Assembly (NCBI RefSeq): GCF_001647085.1
Contig: NZ_CP015520.1
Coordinates: 1,116,001-1,180,000 of the forward strand
DNA from: Thermococcus piezophilus
Lineage (GTDB): Archaea > Methanobacteriota_B > Thermococci > Thermococcales > Thermococcaceae
Direction of reading: 5' to 3'
DNA length: 64,000 nucleotides
Below the pieces are notes generated by a model, which was not told the DNA's origin, ran no database searches, and was given only the letters and a program-made list of their open reading frames with translations. Shown here in pieces: positions 28,227 through 38,789 of this stretch (the first letter of the stretch is position 1; every line of letters starts with the position of its first letter). Position numbers and translations under genes: made by a program.

Positions 28227-29063
28227 GTGTTTAGGATAGTTCACAAGGAGAAGCTTTCTCCTGGTATAGACCTCTTCGAAATCGAGGCCCCGAGGATAGC
28301 GGGACACACTAAACCCGGCCAGTTCGTTGTTCTCAGGCTCCACGAGAGGGGCGAGAGGATACCGCTCACGATAGCCGACAATGACCCTGATAGGGGAACC
28401 ATAACGATAGTTGTCCAAGAGGTCGGGAAGACCACCTACGAGCTCGGCACCTATAAAGAGGGCGATATCATACTCGACCTCCTCGGACCTCTTGGAAAGC
28501 CCAGCCACATAGATAACTTCGGCACGGTCGTCATGGTCGGCGGCGGCGTTGGCGTGGCCGAAATCTACCCCGTTGCGAAGGCGATGAAGGAAGCTGGCAA
28601 CCACGTGATTTCTATACTCGGTTTCAGGACGAAGGAGCTAGTCTTCTGGGAGGATAAACTCGCGGAGGTAGGCAACGAGGTAATCGTTACCACCAACGAC
28701 GGGAGCTACGGCATGAAGGGCTTCACCACGCACGCCTTAGCAAGGCTGTTCGAGGAAGGCAGAAAAATTGATCTCGTGCATGCCGTTGGACCTGTTGTTA
28801 TGATGAAGGCCGTTGCGGAGCTCACTAGGCCCTATGGCATAAGAACCGTCGCGAGCCTGAACCCGATTATGGTCGATGGAACTGGCATGTGTGGTGCTTG
28901 CAGGGTAACCGTCGGCGGTGAGATAAAGTTCGCCTGCGTTGACGGGCCCGAATTTGATGCCCATCTCATCGATTGGGACGAGCTGATGAAGAGGCTGGTC
29001 TATTACAGAGATTTGGAGCTCATGAGCTTTGAGAGGTGGAAGCAGAAGAGGGGGATGGTCTGA
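28227..29063 (+). CDS. sudB: NADPH:ferredoxin oxidoreductase small subunit (SudB/NfnS)
   Basis: SudB and SudA form the electron-bifurcating NADPH-dependent reduced ferredoxin:NAD oxidoreductase, first described as sulfide dehydrogenase. The 278-residue protein has FAD-binding RLHERGERIPLTIAD, a nucleotide-binding VGGGVGVAEIYPVAKA motif and a [2Fe-2S] segment GTGMCGACRVTVGGEIKFAC. I chose the GTG at 28227, preceded by AAGGTGGG, because it gives the family length; an in-frame start at 28170 falls before the TATA box. It is directly followed by sudA. Confidence 0.93.
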   Translation: MFRIVHKEKLSPGIDLFEIEAPRIAGHTKPGQFVVLRLHERGERIPLTIADNDPDRGTITIVVQEVGKTTYELGTYKEGDIILDLLGPLGKPSHIDNFGTVVMVGGGVGVAEIYPVAKAMKEAGNHVISILGFRTKELVFWEDKLAEVGNEVIVTTNDGSYGMKGFTTHALARLFEEGRKIDLVHAVGPVVMMKAVAELTRPYGIRTVASLNPIMVDGTGMCGACRVTVGGEIKFACVDGPEFDAHLIDWDELMKRLVYYRDLELMSFERWKQKRGMV

Positions 29064-30487
<1,424 letters not shown>

Positions 30488-30558
30488 GTCCACTGACTTT
30501 TATTCTACTTGTCAAAGCGCGGTTAATTTTGACTGGCTAGAAGAAAGAAAAGGGACCA

Positions 30559-31452
30559 TTAGATGACCGCTGGAATTCCTGGAATCCTCGGGAAGGGCTG
30601 CACCTCCGCGATGTGCTCTGCGCCGACCATGTATCTGAGGAGCCTCTCAACACCTATCCCCGCCCCCGCACTCGGCCTCAGCAGGCCAGCTTTGGCAACC
30701 TCAAGGTAGGGCCTGAAGGCCTCGAGGCTTATGCCCGCTTTCTTCATCTTCCTCACGATGACCTCGTACTCCCACTCCCTCTCGCCGCCGCTCGAAACCT
30801 CACCATAGCCCCCCGGCAAATAGAGGTCGTAGTTCCTCCATTGACCGTCAACTTCCCTGTCGTAGAACTCCCTTGGGATTCCAGTTATCCAGAAGGGCTC
30901 GTCCATGGCCTTGCTCGCTTCCTCCTCGCTTCCGAACTCGGCCGTTATCTCATCAAGGGTGAAGCGCTTGAAGGGAGTCTTAACTCTTGGGATTTCCCTC
31001 TCCAGCCCCCAGCTCCTTGCTTCCTTGAAGAGGCCGGCGATTAGGCCCTCAATGAGACTCATCACGTCGTCCATGCTCGCGTGGGCCATCTCCATGTCGA
31101 GCTGGGTGAACTCGTAGGCGTGCCTGCCGTCGTCCGCGCTTTTTCCCTCGAGTCTTATGTTCGGCGAGAGTATGAAGAGCTTATCTATTCCCATCGCAAC
31201 TACCATCTGCTTGTGCAGTATCATGCTGTGGGTTAAGCGGAGCCTTTCGCCGTAGACCTCGATCTCTGGCGGTCTTAGCATTTTCTCGGCCTCTGGATCC
31301 GGCCAGAGGGGGTCAGTTATAGAGCTGAGCATTACCGGGAGCATCCACTTGAATCCCTTATCCACCATGTACCTTGTCATATATTCAATCACTCTCGTCT
31401 GAACCTCCATAATTGGTTCAATTTTTCGGGTCACAAGTTGAAGAGCGTTCAT
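30559..31452 (-). CDS. asnA: Archaeal asparagine synthetase (AspRS/AsnRS catalytic-core paralogue)
   Basis: This enzyme makes asparagine from aspartate and ammonia through an aspartyl-adenylate. The 297-residue protein is a class II synthetase core without an anticodon-binding domain: motif 2 region RLEGKSADDGRHAYEFTQLDMEMA and motif 3 AGIGVERLLRYM are present. I chose the ATG at 31452 because GGTGATG lies five bases upstream; alternative starts at 31458 and 31485 are less well placed. It is a single gene with a T-rich upstream region. Confidence 0.88.
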   Translation of the reverse strand: MNALQLVTRKIEPIMEVQTRVIEYMTRYMVDKGFKWMLPVMLSSITDPLWPDPEAEKMLRPPEIEVYGERLRLTHSMILHKQMVVAMGIDKLFILSPNIRLEGKSADDGRHAYEFTQLDMEMAHASMDDVMSLIEGLIAGLFKEARSWGLEREIPRVKTPFKRFTLDEITAEFGSEEEASKAMDEPFWITGIPREFYDREVDGQWRNYDLYLPGGYGEVSSGGEREWEYEVIVRKMKKAGISLEAFRPYLEVAKAGLLRPSAGAGIGVERLLRYMVGAEHIAEVQPFPRIPGIPAVI

Positions 31453-31651
31453 GTTCATCACCTGATTCTTGTCAGTGATTTTCACCTTTATGTCTTTTAT
31501 GCAAGAAACGCTGGATTTTGGGCAAATTTAGACATAATTTTAGCGAAAATTTTGGATAAATGTTAAAAAATCGCAATTTAATTGACGAAGATGAGGGCGG
31601 GTAAACGATAGCGTTATAATGCCCGATGAGAACCCTATACGGTGGTAAAAC

Positions 31652-32248
31652 ATGGGCGTCTACATATTCACCCCCGAAGACCTCCTTAGATACGGAACGA
31701 TAACCGAGGAACAGCTTGAGATATTAAAGGATGCTCTCCTTGAGGGGAAGGACATCTTAATCGTTGGCTCAAGCAGGTCTGGAAAGACCAAGCTCGTCGA
31801 GGCCCTGATCAGCCTGATACCTGATGACAGGAAGGTTGCTGTAATAACCGCCTACAGCGAATTCAAGCCATTCAGACCGAATATCGTTGTTATAGACACC
31901 CAATTTAACCCTGAGAGCCTTGAGAAGCGCACCAAGGAAGTCATCGAAAAGATAAAGCGCATAAACCCGGACTACGTCATCATAGACACCATCCACACTG
32001 TCCACGTGCCCACCATTCTGAGCGAGCTCCTCGACGGCTACACATTTATTGCTACCTCCCTGGTAATGTCTGGCGACATCGTGGAGGAAGTCAGGCACTG
32101 GTTGAGAGCCGACGATGGTGTCATCGGCAAGTTCGATATCATAGTCGAGCTGAAAAGGGACTTCAGGACGGGAACGAGGAGAATCAACAACATATACGCG
32201 GTTAAAAAATCAGGAGATGAGAAGATAGAGCTGGAGAGTTTGGTGTAA
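31652..32248 (+). CDS. Minimal secretion-ATPase-like P-loop protein
   Basis: This 198-residue protein resembles the RecA core of VirB11/PilT/CpaF ATPases. It has a Walker A at about 37-46 (VGSSRSGKTK), and a Walker B-like NPDYVIIDTIHTVHV with the following helix and strand (ELLDGYTFIATSLVMSG) where the family has the TGH...TIHA region. There is no N-terminal domain and no pilin or secretion genes next to it. A GGTGG ribosome site precedes the ATG. Its role is unknown; it may regulate or power another assembly encoded elsewhere. Confidence 0.7.
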   Translation: MGVYIFTPEDLLRYGTITEEQLEILKDALLEGKDILIVGSSRSGKTKLVEALISLIPDDRKVAVITAYSEFKPFRPNIVVIDTQFNPESLEKRTKEVIEKIKRINPDYVIIDTIHTVHVPTILSELLDGYTFIATSLVMSGDIVEEVRHWLRADDGVIGKFDIIVELKRDFRTGTRRINNIYAVKKSGDEKIELESLV

Positions 32249-32259
32249 TCTCCTTCTCG

Positions 32260-33021
32260 TTATTTCTTTTCCCGATTGACCATTTTCCTGAACTCGTTTT
32301 TCATATAACGATAGTAGTCCCATGAGAGGTAGCCCTTCCTCCACGAAACGTAGAGCACCACGTTAAAGGCCACCGTGAAGAGGGCTGATATCAGCATTGA
32401 GTTGATGGCCACTCCTCCGATGGTTTCTTGGGTTCTCCGGAACATGCCGAGGGAAACATAGTCGTCCACCGTCATGTGCCTCATAGGGAGGTTCCCAACC
32501 CTGATGGTGCCGTTCTTTGGAGTCAGCGATAGCATGTGGTTCCAAGTTACGACGTAGACCTTCACGTGGGTTCCCTTCTCAGTGCAGTCGGGTATGGTGT
32601 GCCCGTTCCAGAGGCAGCTTCCGTCGGGCTGCATCGTTGCCCATACATCGGTGTGCTCGTAGGTTTGGAGGTATATGCTGTTGTTGTCTGGGTAGATCTT
32701 CACGACCTCTATATCGTAAGTGTTCCCCCCGTAAACCAAGGAACGGAAGAAGCGGTAGAGCCTGTCGATTATCATGTTGTGAAAATACTCGTCCTCCCAT
32801 ACGATGTAGTAGTAGATGTTGCCCTTTATGTCCGCCATGGAGAGAATTCCGTAAGGTTCATCTCCGGAGGAGGTATAGATGATAGGGGTATACTCTTGAA
32901 TCTTGGCGCTTTCCCATGGAAGGTAGCCCTCGGGGGAATACCCACTCGTATAGAGTCCGACACACCAGAAAATGATGAAATTGGCGAAAAGCCACAGTGC
33001 AATCCATCTTTTCTTTGCCAT
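32260..33021 (-). CDS. Membrane protein with a large extracellular domain
   Basis: This 253-residue protein is of unknown function. An N-terminal hydrophobic helix (about residues 6-25) and a C-terminal one (about 205-226, MLISALFTVAFNVVLYVSW) flank a polar, aromatic-rich domain of roughly 175 residues likely to lie outside the cell, with a short basic cytosolic tail. Two Cys in the middle (CLWNGHTIPDC) could form a disulfide. It converges with the P-loop gene and sits downstream of the aminotransferase on the same strand. Confidence 0.65.
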   Translation of the reverse strand: MAKKRWIALWLFANFIIFWCVGLYTSGYSPEGYLPWESAKIQEYTPIIYTSSGDEPYGILSMADIKGNIYYYIVWEDEYFHNMIIDRLYRFFRSLVYGGNTYDIEVVKIYPDNNSIYLQTYEHTDVWATMQPDGSCLWNGHTIPDCTEKGTHVKVYVVTWNHMLSLTPKNGTIRVGNLPMRHMTVDDYVSLGMFRRTQETIGGVAINSMLISALFTVAFNVVLYVSWRKGYLSWDYYRYMKNEFRKMVNREKK

Positions 33022-33052
33022 TATTTTTCACTGGAAAAATATAAAGGTGGCA

Positions 33053-34207
33053 TCAGGCCTTAAGCTTTTCTATGACCTCTCTGAGGTTGTCGAGCATCTC
33101 TCTTATGTCGTCGAATGTCATGTAGCCCATGTTTCCAATCCTAAAGGTCTTCTCGGCAACACTTCCGTAGCCCTTGGCCAGCTCGAAGCCCCTCTCGCGC
33201 ATGGCGTTGTAAACATCAACGCCCTTCATTCCCTCAGGAACGACGACGGCAGTGATGGTCGGGCTCTCGTAGCCTGGCTCGGCGAGGATTCCGAGGCCCA
33301 TCTCCTTGACGCCCTCGCGTATCATCTCACTCCTTTTCCTGTACATTTCGAGCCATGTCTTCTTTCCGCCCATCTTCTCGATTATCCTGAGCACAACGTT
33401 GAGGCCGAATATCTGCGGGAGCGGTGGGGTTGAGGGCGTTCCCTTCTTCTTTTCGTTGAACTTCTTGTAGAGCGGCAGATCAAAGTACCAGCCGCGCTCA
33501 GGCATCTTCTCGGCTATCTCAAAAACGCGCTCGCTGACTGCGGCGACGGCAAGACCTGGCGGGACGCCGAAGGCCTTCTGAGAGCTCGCGAAGATGAGGT
33601 CGATGCCCCACTTGTCGAACTTTATGTCCGCTCCGCCCATGGCAGAGACGGCATCGACGAAGAGCAGCTTGTCGTGCTCCTTGACGACCTTGGCAAGCTC
33701 TGGAAGCGGGTTGAGGACACCTGTGGAGGTCTCGTTGTAGGTTATGGTGACGGCCTCGACATCGGGGTTCTTCTTGAGGACTTCATCAAGCTCCTCTGGC
33801 TTGATGGCTTTTCCGGGCTCCTTCTCAAAGACGACTGCCTTTCTTCCGTTGGTGTTGACCACCTCTGCAAAGCGCTTTCCGAACGCACCAATGACCGTAA
33901 CGAGAACTTTTCCACCGTAGGGTATTGTGTTCCTTACAGCGGCCTCCATGAAGCCTGTTCCAGAGCTCGGGAAGAGGATTATCTCGCCTTTATCGGCCTC
34001 AAGTAAGGCCTTGAGCCTGTTGAGGGTATCAACATGAACCTCCTTTGCCTCAGCCGAACGGTGGCTGAACATCTGGACGCTCATTATCGCGAGAACCTCC
34101 GGGAAACAAGCAACAGGACCAGCCGTGAAGAGCTTGTACTTCGGCTTGACTATCTCGTAGAGCTCCCTGTAAGCGTCCTCATACTGCATGTCGAACCTGA
34201 GCTCCAT
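33053..34207 (-). CDS. Class V aminotransferase (alanine/serine-glyoxylate type)
   Basis: This PLP-dependent enzyme has 384 residues and is related to alanine-glyoxylate and serine-pyruvate aminotransferases; the exact amino acceptor is uncertain. Visible features are the N-terminal KLFTAGPVACFPEVL, substrate-binding SSGTGFMEAAV, an Asp in LLFVDAVSAMGGADI that contacts the pyridine ring, and the PLP lysine in SSQKAFGVPPG. The ATG at 34207 lies seven bases after GAGGTGATG; an ATG two codons earlier overlaps the ribosome site. It shares an intergenic region with the divergent MFS gene. Confidence 0.9.
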   Translation of the reverse strand: MELRFDMQYEDAYRELYEIVKPKYKLFTAGPVACFPEVLAIMSVQMFSHRSAEAKEVHVDTLNRLKALLEADKGEIILFPSSGTGFMEAAVRNTIPYGGKVLVTVIGAFGKRFAEVVNTNGRKAVVFEKEPGKAIKPEELDEVLKKNPDVEAVTITYNETSTGVLNPLPELAKVVKEHDKLLFVDAVSAMGGADIKFDKWGIDLIFASSQKAFGVPPGLAVAAVSERVFEIAEKMPERGWYFDLPLYKKFNEKKKGTPSTPPLPQIFGLNVVLRIIEKMGGKKTWLEMYRKRSEMIREGVKEMGLGILAEPGYESPTITAVVVPEGMKGVDVYNAMRERGFELAKGYGSVAEKTFRIGNMGYMTFDDIREMLDNLREVIEKLKA

Positions 34208-34330
34208 CAGCATCACCTCGGCGGAGGTTGGAGGGGAAATATAAAAAGGGTTCGTTAGTTCCTTCCCGTAACTTATCGAAGCTATATTCGTTCCGCAGGC
34301 AATAAAATGAAGAATTTTCGACCTCACAAG

Positions 34331-34340
34331 ACTTTTAAAA
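34331..34340 (+). promoter_or_regulatory. TATA box of the MFS gene
   Basis: ACTTTTAAAA lies about 31 bases before the ATG at 34371, with GGTGG five bases before the start codon. Confidence 0.5.
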
Positions 34341-34370
34341 GCTTTACCCTAACGTTCAGAAGGTGGTTTG

Positions 34371-35537
34371 ATGGAGCGCAAGCGCCTGGCTGGAATAATC
34401 CTACTCATCATCTCTGCCTTCACAGGAACGATAGCTTTCCGTCTCGCGACTCCGGCGATAGCCTTCTATACGAGGGATATTCTCCAGGCCTCAATGCTCT
34501 CGGTCTCCATTGTTTCCATGTCATTTGTCCTGGCAAGGGCATTTTCGTCTGTTCTTGGTGGTCTCACCCTTGAGAGAGGTAGGAAGCTCGTTTACATCGG
34601 TGCGCTGGTCATGATGGGCAACGCTTTGGCGGTTCATCTCTACCCCCTCACGAGCACCTGGGCTCAGGTGGCCGGAATAAAGATTCTCAACGGCTTCCTC
34701 AATGGATTGAGCTGGCCAATGGCTCAATTTGTAATAGCCGTGACTACTCCAAACGAGATACGAGCAAGGGTCACGTCGGTTTACTTCCTCTTTGGCAGTG
34801 TAGCTTCACTCCTCGGCAACTACATTTACGCCTACACCATTAACCTTGGCTTGTCCGGTCAGATGTGGATCGCCTCTGCATTCTTTGTATTCACCGGCAT
34901 GATAATGCTCCTTGCCTACTTCCTACTCTACGGCTGGATAGTGCCCAAGAGAAAGAAAACGCCCGATGGGGAGAAGCCGGACCTCAACCCAAAAAGGATT
35001 CTCATAATTGCGTCGCTGATGGCAATCATAGTTGCCTTCACTTCCGGCGAGATAACCTACATCTATGTTTCTGAAGCTTTGGGCATGGACAAAGCCAAAA
35101 CAGCGACGCTTATCGGATGGGCAGGCTTTTTATCGGCACTCCTCAGCTACGTCATTTCCTGGCTCGCCGACGTCAGGAGCGAGAGAAGGATGGTTGTTCT
35201 GACGTCAGTTATGGCAGCAGTCTCTCCAATCCTCGCTGCCGTAAAGACCGCTCCGACAGTTTTTCTCGGCATATTTATGGCCCTCTTTGCCTTCCAGAGC
35301 TTCAGACCGATTTCGAGGAAAGTCTTGGCTTCATACTACCGCTCTTCATTAGCTATAGGCGGTGTGAACGGAATTCAGAACCTCTCGACCTTCGCAGGGG
35401 GAATGCTCTTCGGCCTGGCCTACTCTCTCGGGGAGATAAGTGTGGGCGTAACGTTGAACCTCGCCCTGCTTTCCTTCCTGCCGTTTTCACTGGCACTCCT
35501 CCGGGAGTCCGTTAAGCTTAAAGGGACTGGGGAGTAA
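34371..35537 (+). CDS. Major facilitator superfamily transporter
   Basis: This 388-residue membrane protein has about twelve predicted helices in two halves joined by a basic loop (VPKRKKTPDGEKPDLNPKR, about 193-211). GLTLERGRK after helix 2 resembles the MFS loop 2-3 motif (G-x-x-x-[D/E]-R-x-G-[R/K]-[R/K]), and a related LADVRSERR occurs in the second half. The substrate is not deducible. The ATG at 34371 is chosen over an in-frame TTG at 34368. L10e follows with its own promoter. Confidence 0.85.
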   Translation: MERKRLAGIILLIISAFTGTIAFRLATPAIAFYTRDILQASMLSVSIVSMSFVLARAFSSVLGGLTLERGRKLVYIGALVMMGNALAVHLYPLTSTWAQVAGIKILNGFLNGLSWPMAQFVIAVTTPNEIRARVTSVYFLFGSVASLLGNYIYAYTINLGLSGQMWIASAFFVFTGMIMLLAYFLLYGWIVPKRKKTPDGEKPDLNPKRILIIASLMAIIVAFTSGEITYIYVSEALGMDKAKTATLIGWAGFLSALLSYVISWLADVRSERRMVVLTSVMAAVSPILAAVKTAPTVFLGIFMALFAFQSFRPISRKVLASYYRSSLAIGGVNGIQNLSTFAGGMLFGLAYSLGEISVGVTLNLALLSFLPFSLALLRESVKLKGTGE

Positions 35538-35560
35538 GATGGGTGACGGGCTTTCCAAAA

Positions 35561-35571
35561 CTTTTATAAGC
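35561..35571 (+). promoter_or_regulatory. TATA box of the L10e gene
   Basis: CTTTTATAAGC lies 54 bases upstream of the L10e ATG, giving a leader of about 30 bases that contains GGAGGTGAGAG. Confidence 0.6.
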
Positions 35572-35624
35572 CACTCCACTCGCCTAAGTTTAGGCTTAGC
35601 TTACGCTCATTTGGAGGTGAGAGT

Positions 35625-36173
35625 ATGGGACTGAGACCAGCCAAGATTGATAGGGACGTTGACAAGCCCGCTTACACGAGGAGGGAATACATACGCGGTG
35701 CCCCCGGTCCGAAGATAACCATCTTCGACATGGGCAACCTTTCCGCTGAGTTCCAGTACGAGGTGAGCCTTCACGCTGAGCAGGCCATGCAGATAAGGCA
35801 GAACGCCCTCGAGGCCATTCGTATTCAGGTCAACAGGTACCTCCAGAAGAACGTCGGTAGGAGCAACTACCACTTCAAGATAAGGGTCTACCCGTTCCAG
35901 GTTCTCCGTGAGAACCCGATGGCTACCGGAAGGAAGGCAGACCGTTACGGTAACGGTATGCGTAGGCCCTTCGGAAAGCCGATTGGCCTTGCCGCTCGCG
36001 TCAAGAAGGATCAGAAGATACTCACCGTCTGGGTCAACGAGAACCATCTCAAGTTTGCCCTCGAGGCCATGCGCAGGGCTGCTATGAAGCTCCCCTACAG
36101 CGCCTATTACAGGATCTACGACAAGGAAGGCAACGACGTCACCACCAAGGTTCTCTCGACCATGAAGCGCTGA
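35625..36173 (+). CDS. rpl10e: Large ribosomal subunit protein L10e (uL16)
   Basis: This protein binds 23S rRNA near the A-site finger and the peptidyl-transferase centre. The 182-residue protein has the archaeal/eukaryotic L10e pattern: [19 protein letters not shown] at the start, [33 protein letters not shown] with the conserved basic loop, and a C-terminal [14 protein letters not shown] helix. It is a single gene with a TATA box and a strong ribosome site; a T-run after the stop ends it. Confidence 0.97.
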   Translation: MGLRPAKIDRDVDKPAYTRREYIRGAPGPKITIFDMGNLSAEFQYEVSLHAEQAMQIRQNALEAIRIQVNRYLQKNVGRSNYHFKIRVYPFQVLRENPMATGRKADRYGNGMRRPFGKPIGLAARVKKDQKILTVWVNENHLKFALEAMRRAAMKLPYSAYYRIYDKEGNDVTTKVLSTMKR

Positions 36174-36191
36174 AGCGCTTCTTCCTTGCTC

Positions 36192-36198
36192 CTTTTTT
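36192..36198 (+). terminator. Oligo-T terminator after L10e
   Basis: CTTTTTT begins 19 bases after the L10e stop, and the next gene has its own ribosome site after a long AT-rich gap. Confidence 0.5.
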
Positions 36199-36360
36199 CT
36201 GTCCGAGTTTTGCCGTATATTCATAATATTAACGATGTCGCCCTAATTTTGTGCATAGTGATGATTCCCCACGTGCAATGGGTGTTGATTGCCTTTAACT
36301 CTAAGTCCGGTAAGTCCAAATAATTATTAATGCCAACGTCTAAACTTCTTTGGTGGGAAG

Positions 36361-37503
36361 ATGGTAAGCTCTCACTTCAGGAACATTCTGCTCAAGCTCG
36401 GCATCCCTGAGGAGCGATTATCAGTCCTCGAGGGTAAAGGAGGCCTCGTCGAAGACGAGTTTGAGGGTATCAGATACGTCCGCTTCCGCGATTCTGCCAA
36501 GGGCTTCAGGCGTGGAACCCTCGTCTTCGAGAACGGCGAGGTGGTTCTGGGCTTTCCCCACATAAAACGCGTCGTCCAGCTTGAGAACGGGATAAGGCGC
36601 GTCTTCAAGAACAGGCCTTTCTATGTCGAGGAAAAGGTCGATGGATACAACGTCAGGGTCGTTAAAGTGGGAGATAAGGTTCTCGCCCTCACAAGAGGAG
36701 GCTTCGTCTGTCCCTTCACGACGGAGAGGGTTGAGGACTTCATAAATTTCGACTTCTTCATGGACTACCCGAACCTCGTTCTAGCTGGAGAGATGGCCGG
36801 GTCTGAGAGCCCTTACCTCGTCGAGGGTCCGCCCTACGTGACGGAGGATATTCAGTTCTTCCTCTTTGACATTCAGGAGATGGGGAGTGGGAAGAGCCTT
36901 TCCGTAGAGGAAAGGCTGAAGCTCGCTGAAGAATACGGAATTCCTCACGTTGAAGTGTTCGGAGTTTATGATCGACGCCGCATCGACGACCTCTACGACC
37001 TCATTGAGAGGTTGCATCGCGAGAGAAGGGAAGGAATCGTCATGAAGAGCCCTGACATGAAGAGAATCGCGAAGTACGTAACGCCCTACGCCAACATCAA
37101 CGACGTCAGGATAGGCTCGCACATATTCTTTGACCTGCCGTACGGCTACTTCATGCAGAGAATAAAGCGGCTGGCTTTCTATCTAGCAGAAAAGCACATC
37201 AAGGGTGAGGAGTTTGACGAATATGCCAAGGCCCTAGGGAAGGCACTGCTACGGCCCTTCGTTGAGAGCATCCATGAGGTGGCCAACGGCGGCGAGATAG
37301 AGGAGACCTTTACTGTTCGCGTCAAGAGCATAACCACCGCACACAAGATGGTCACCCACTTCGAGAGACTCGGCATCAAGATACACATCGAGGACATCGA
37401 GGATTTAAAGAACGGCTACTGGCGGATAACCTTCAAGCGGGTTTATCCTGACGCCACGAAGGAGATAAGGGAGCTGTGGAACGGGCTGGCGTTTGTGGAC
37501 TAG
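36361..37503 (+). CDS. ATP-dependent RNA ligase (Pab1020/Rnl3 family)
   Basis: This 380-residue ligase joins RNA ends through a Lys-AMP intermediate; members of this family circularise RNA in Thermococcales. The nucleotidyltransferase motif I is VEEKVDGYNVRVV with the adenylated Lys at residue 92. Motif III/IIIa (EDIQFFLFDIQE), motif IV (EGIVMKSPDMKRIAKYV) and a C-terminal helical domain used for dimerisation follow. GGTGGGAAG precedes the ATG. It lies between L10e and the decayed ATPase, with no RNA-processing partner nearby. Confidence 0.92.
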   Translation: MVSSHFRNILLKLGIPEERLSVLEGKGGLVEDEFEGIRYVRFRDSAKGFRRGTLVFENGEVVLGFPHIKRVVQLENGIRRVFKNRPFYVEEKVDGYNVRVVKVGDKVLALTRGGFVCPFTTERVEDFINFDFFMDYPNLVLAGEMAGSESPYLVEGPPYVTEDIQFFLFDIQEMGSGKSLSVEERLKLAEEYGIPHVEVFGVYDRRRIDDLYDLIERLHRERREGIVMKSPDMKRIAKYVTPYANINDVRIGSHIFFDLPYGYFMQRIKRLAFYLAEKHIKGEEFDEYAKALGKALLRPFVESIHEVANGGEIEETFTVRVKSITTAHKMVTHFERLGIKIHIEDIEDLKNGYWRITFKRVYPDATKEIRELWNGLAFVD

Positions 37504-37570
37504 GCAAGGAAACGTACTCTGGAGTATTATACTCATGGGTAGGTTTATAGATAGGAAAACTTGAAAGATT

Positions 37571-37608
37571 AACTTGCACCCCTGATAGTTACTTGTGGGG
37601 TGCAAGTT
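37571..37608. repeat. 38-bp palindromic element, copy A
   Basis: Perfect 12-bp arms AACTTGCACCCC and GGGGTGCAAGTT flank a 14-bp spacer containing ATAGTTACTTG. It overlaps the stop codon of the decayed ATPase gene (TAA at 37607-37609 on the minus strand). A near-identical element in the same orientation lies at 38683-38720, at the other end of that gene. Confidence 0.85.
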
Positions 37609-38682
37609 AAAGCTCCTTGAAGATCCTCACGAGCACCGGGTCGGGTATGGTGTATTGGTTATTCCTCTTCTCCACGTAGCCGTACTTCACGAGGTTCTCG
37701 AGCAGGTTCGAGAAGTTAGCGTCGTTAACGTAGCCAAGCTTCAGGGTCAGGTAGTCCTTGATGTCGCTCCAGCGGGAGTAGCCGAGCGCTATGGCCTTCA
37801 GAATCACGCGGTAGCGCGGGCTGTATGTGAAGAGCTTCGAGAGCTCGCTGTTTACCACCGACTTCGCCTCTCTCAGAACCTCTTCGAGGGCCTTTTCGTG
37901 GTCGAGCTTCCTCGTGGCTCTTACGTAGCCGTAGAGCGATAACCAGCCCACAATACCGTCGAGCTCCTCAACTGTCGCCCCGACTTCTTCCCTCACGGGG
38001 GAGCCTGCCTCATCGAACCCCCTCAGGAGAAACTCCTCGCTTAGCTCCTTACTAAAGCGTTCAATGACTATGTCGTGGTGGTACCTGCCGAAGAGCGGCG
38101 CCTCTGGATTGTTGAACTTGAGGAGTCGAAGAGCAGGCCGACTTCAGAGCCTGTGAGGATAAATGTGAGGTTTTTGAGGTTGTCAACGGCGTACGCTATT
38201 ATCCCGTCGTACTTCGTGGCCCCGCCAAAGCGGAGGTACTGGGCCTCGTCGAATGCTATGACGACTCTTCTCTTCTCCTCTCCATACTCGTTGAGAGCCT
38301 CCAAAAGCTCCGTTATTGAGAAATCCTTGGAGGTTATCTCAACCTTCGCCCCCGAGAAGGCTATCCCCTTAGCCTGCTCAGGAAGGCCTTTGCCTCCTCA
38401 ATGAGCCTTTTCTTGCCGCTCAGGGACGAGAGCAGGGTCTTGCCGATGATGTAGCGGTTCACGGAGGGGTATTCTGCGTAGGTCTTCCTCACGTCCACCT
38501 TTACCGAGGGGTTCGAAAGCTCGCCTAAGGCCATGTTGGAGGGCGAGCTCTTGCCGGGCCTCCTGAGGCCGGAGGGGAGTATCAGCCTCTTGCCCCTTTC
38601 TATTGCCTCCGCAAGTTCCCTCAGCTCGTTCTCTCTATCGAACAGCTCCCCTTTTCGTCTTCGGGTAAGGCGAGAACAGCAT
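37607..38682 (-). pseudogene. Archaeal P-loop ATPase (PF01637-like), decayed
   Basis: The remnant covers about 358 codons, the usual length of these STAND-like ATPases, but needs at least three frame changes, near 38650, 38375 and 38125. Pieces in order are MLFSPYPKTKR, LILPSGLRRPGKSS (Walker A), IVIAFDEAQYLRFGG (Walker B), LTFILTGSEVGLLFD, LFGRYHHDIVIERF, and a C-terminal winged-helix region ending VLVRIFKEL. The ATG at 38680-38682 follows a palindrome and a TATA box. Matching 38-bp palindromes at both ends suggest a mobile or self-regulated unit. Its decay looks recent because length and motifs survive. Confidence 0.85.
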
Positions 38683-38720
38683 AACTTGCACTCCCAATAG
38701 TTACTTGCAGGAGTGCAAGT
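38683..38720. repeat. 38-bp palindromic element, copy B
   Basis: Arms of 11 bp (ACTTGCACTCC-type and GGAGTGCAAGT) surround a spacer containing ATAGTTACTTG, as in copy A at 37571. It lies immediately before the ATG of the ATPase relic and directly after its TATA sequence, so a protein bound here would block transcription start. Confidence 0.85.
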
Positions 38721-38727
38721 ATAAAAG
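38721..38727 (-). promoter_or_regulatory. TATA box of the decayed ATPase gene
   Basis: Read on the minus strand this is TTTTATA. It abuts the palindromic element and is about 40 bases before the ATG ending at 38680. Confidence 0.45.
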
Positions 38728-38789
38728 GGTTGCCTTAACAGATGCCTTAGAGTTGTGTTTTTCTACTAAGCTATACTTGACGTTGAGCA

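Noticed and set aside
37543-37600. TATA-like TTTATAG before palindrome copy A as a plus-strand promoter
   Set aside because: No plus-strand gene follows; the frame opposite the ATPase relic has no recognisable product.
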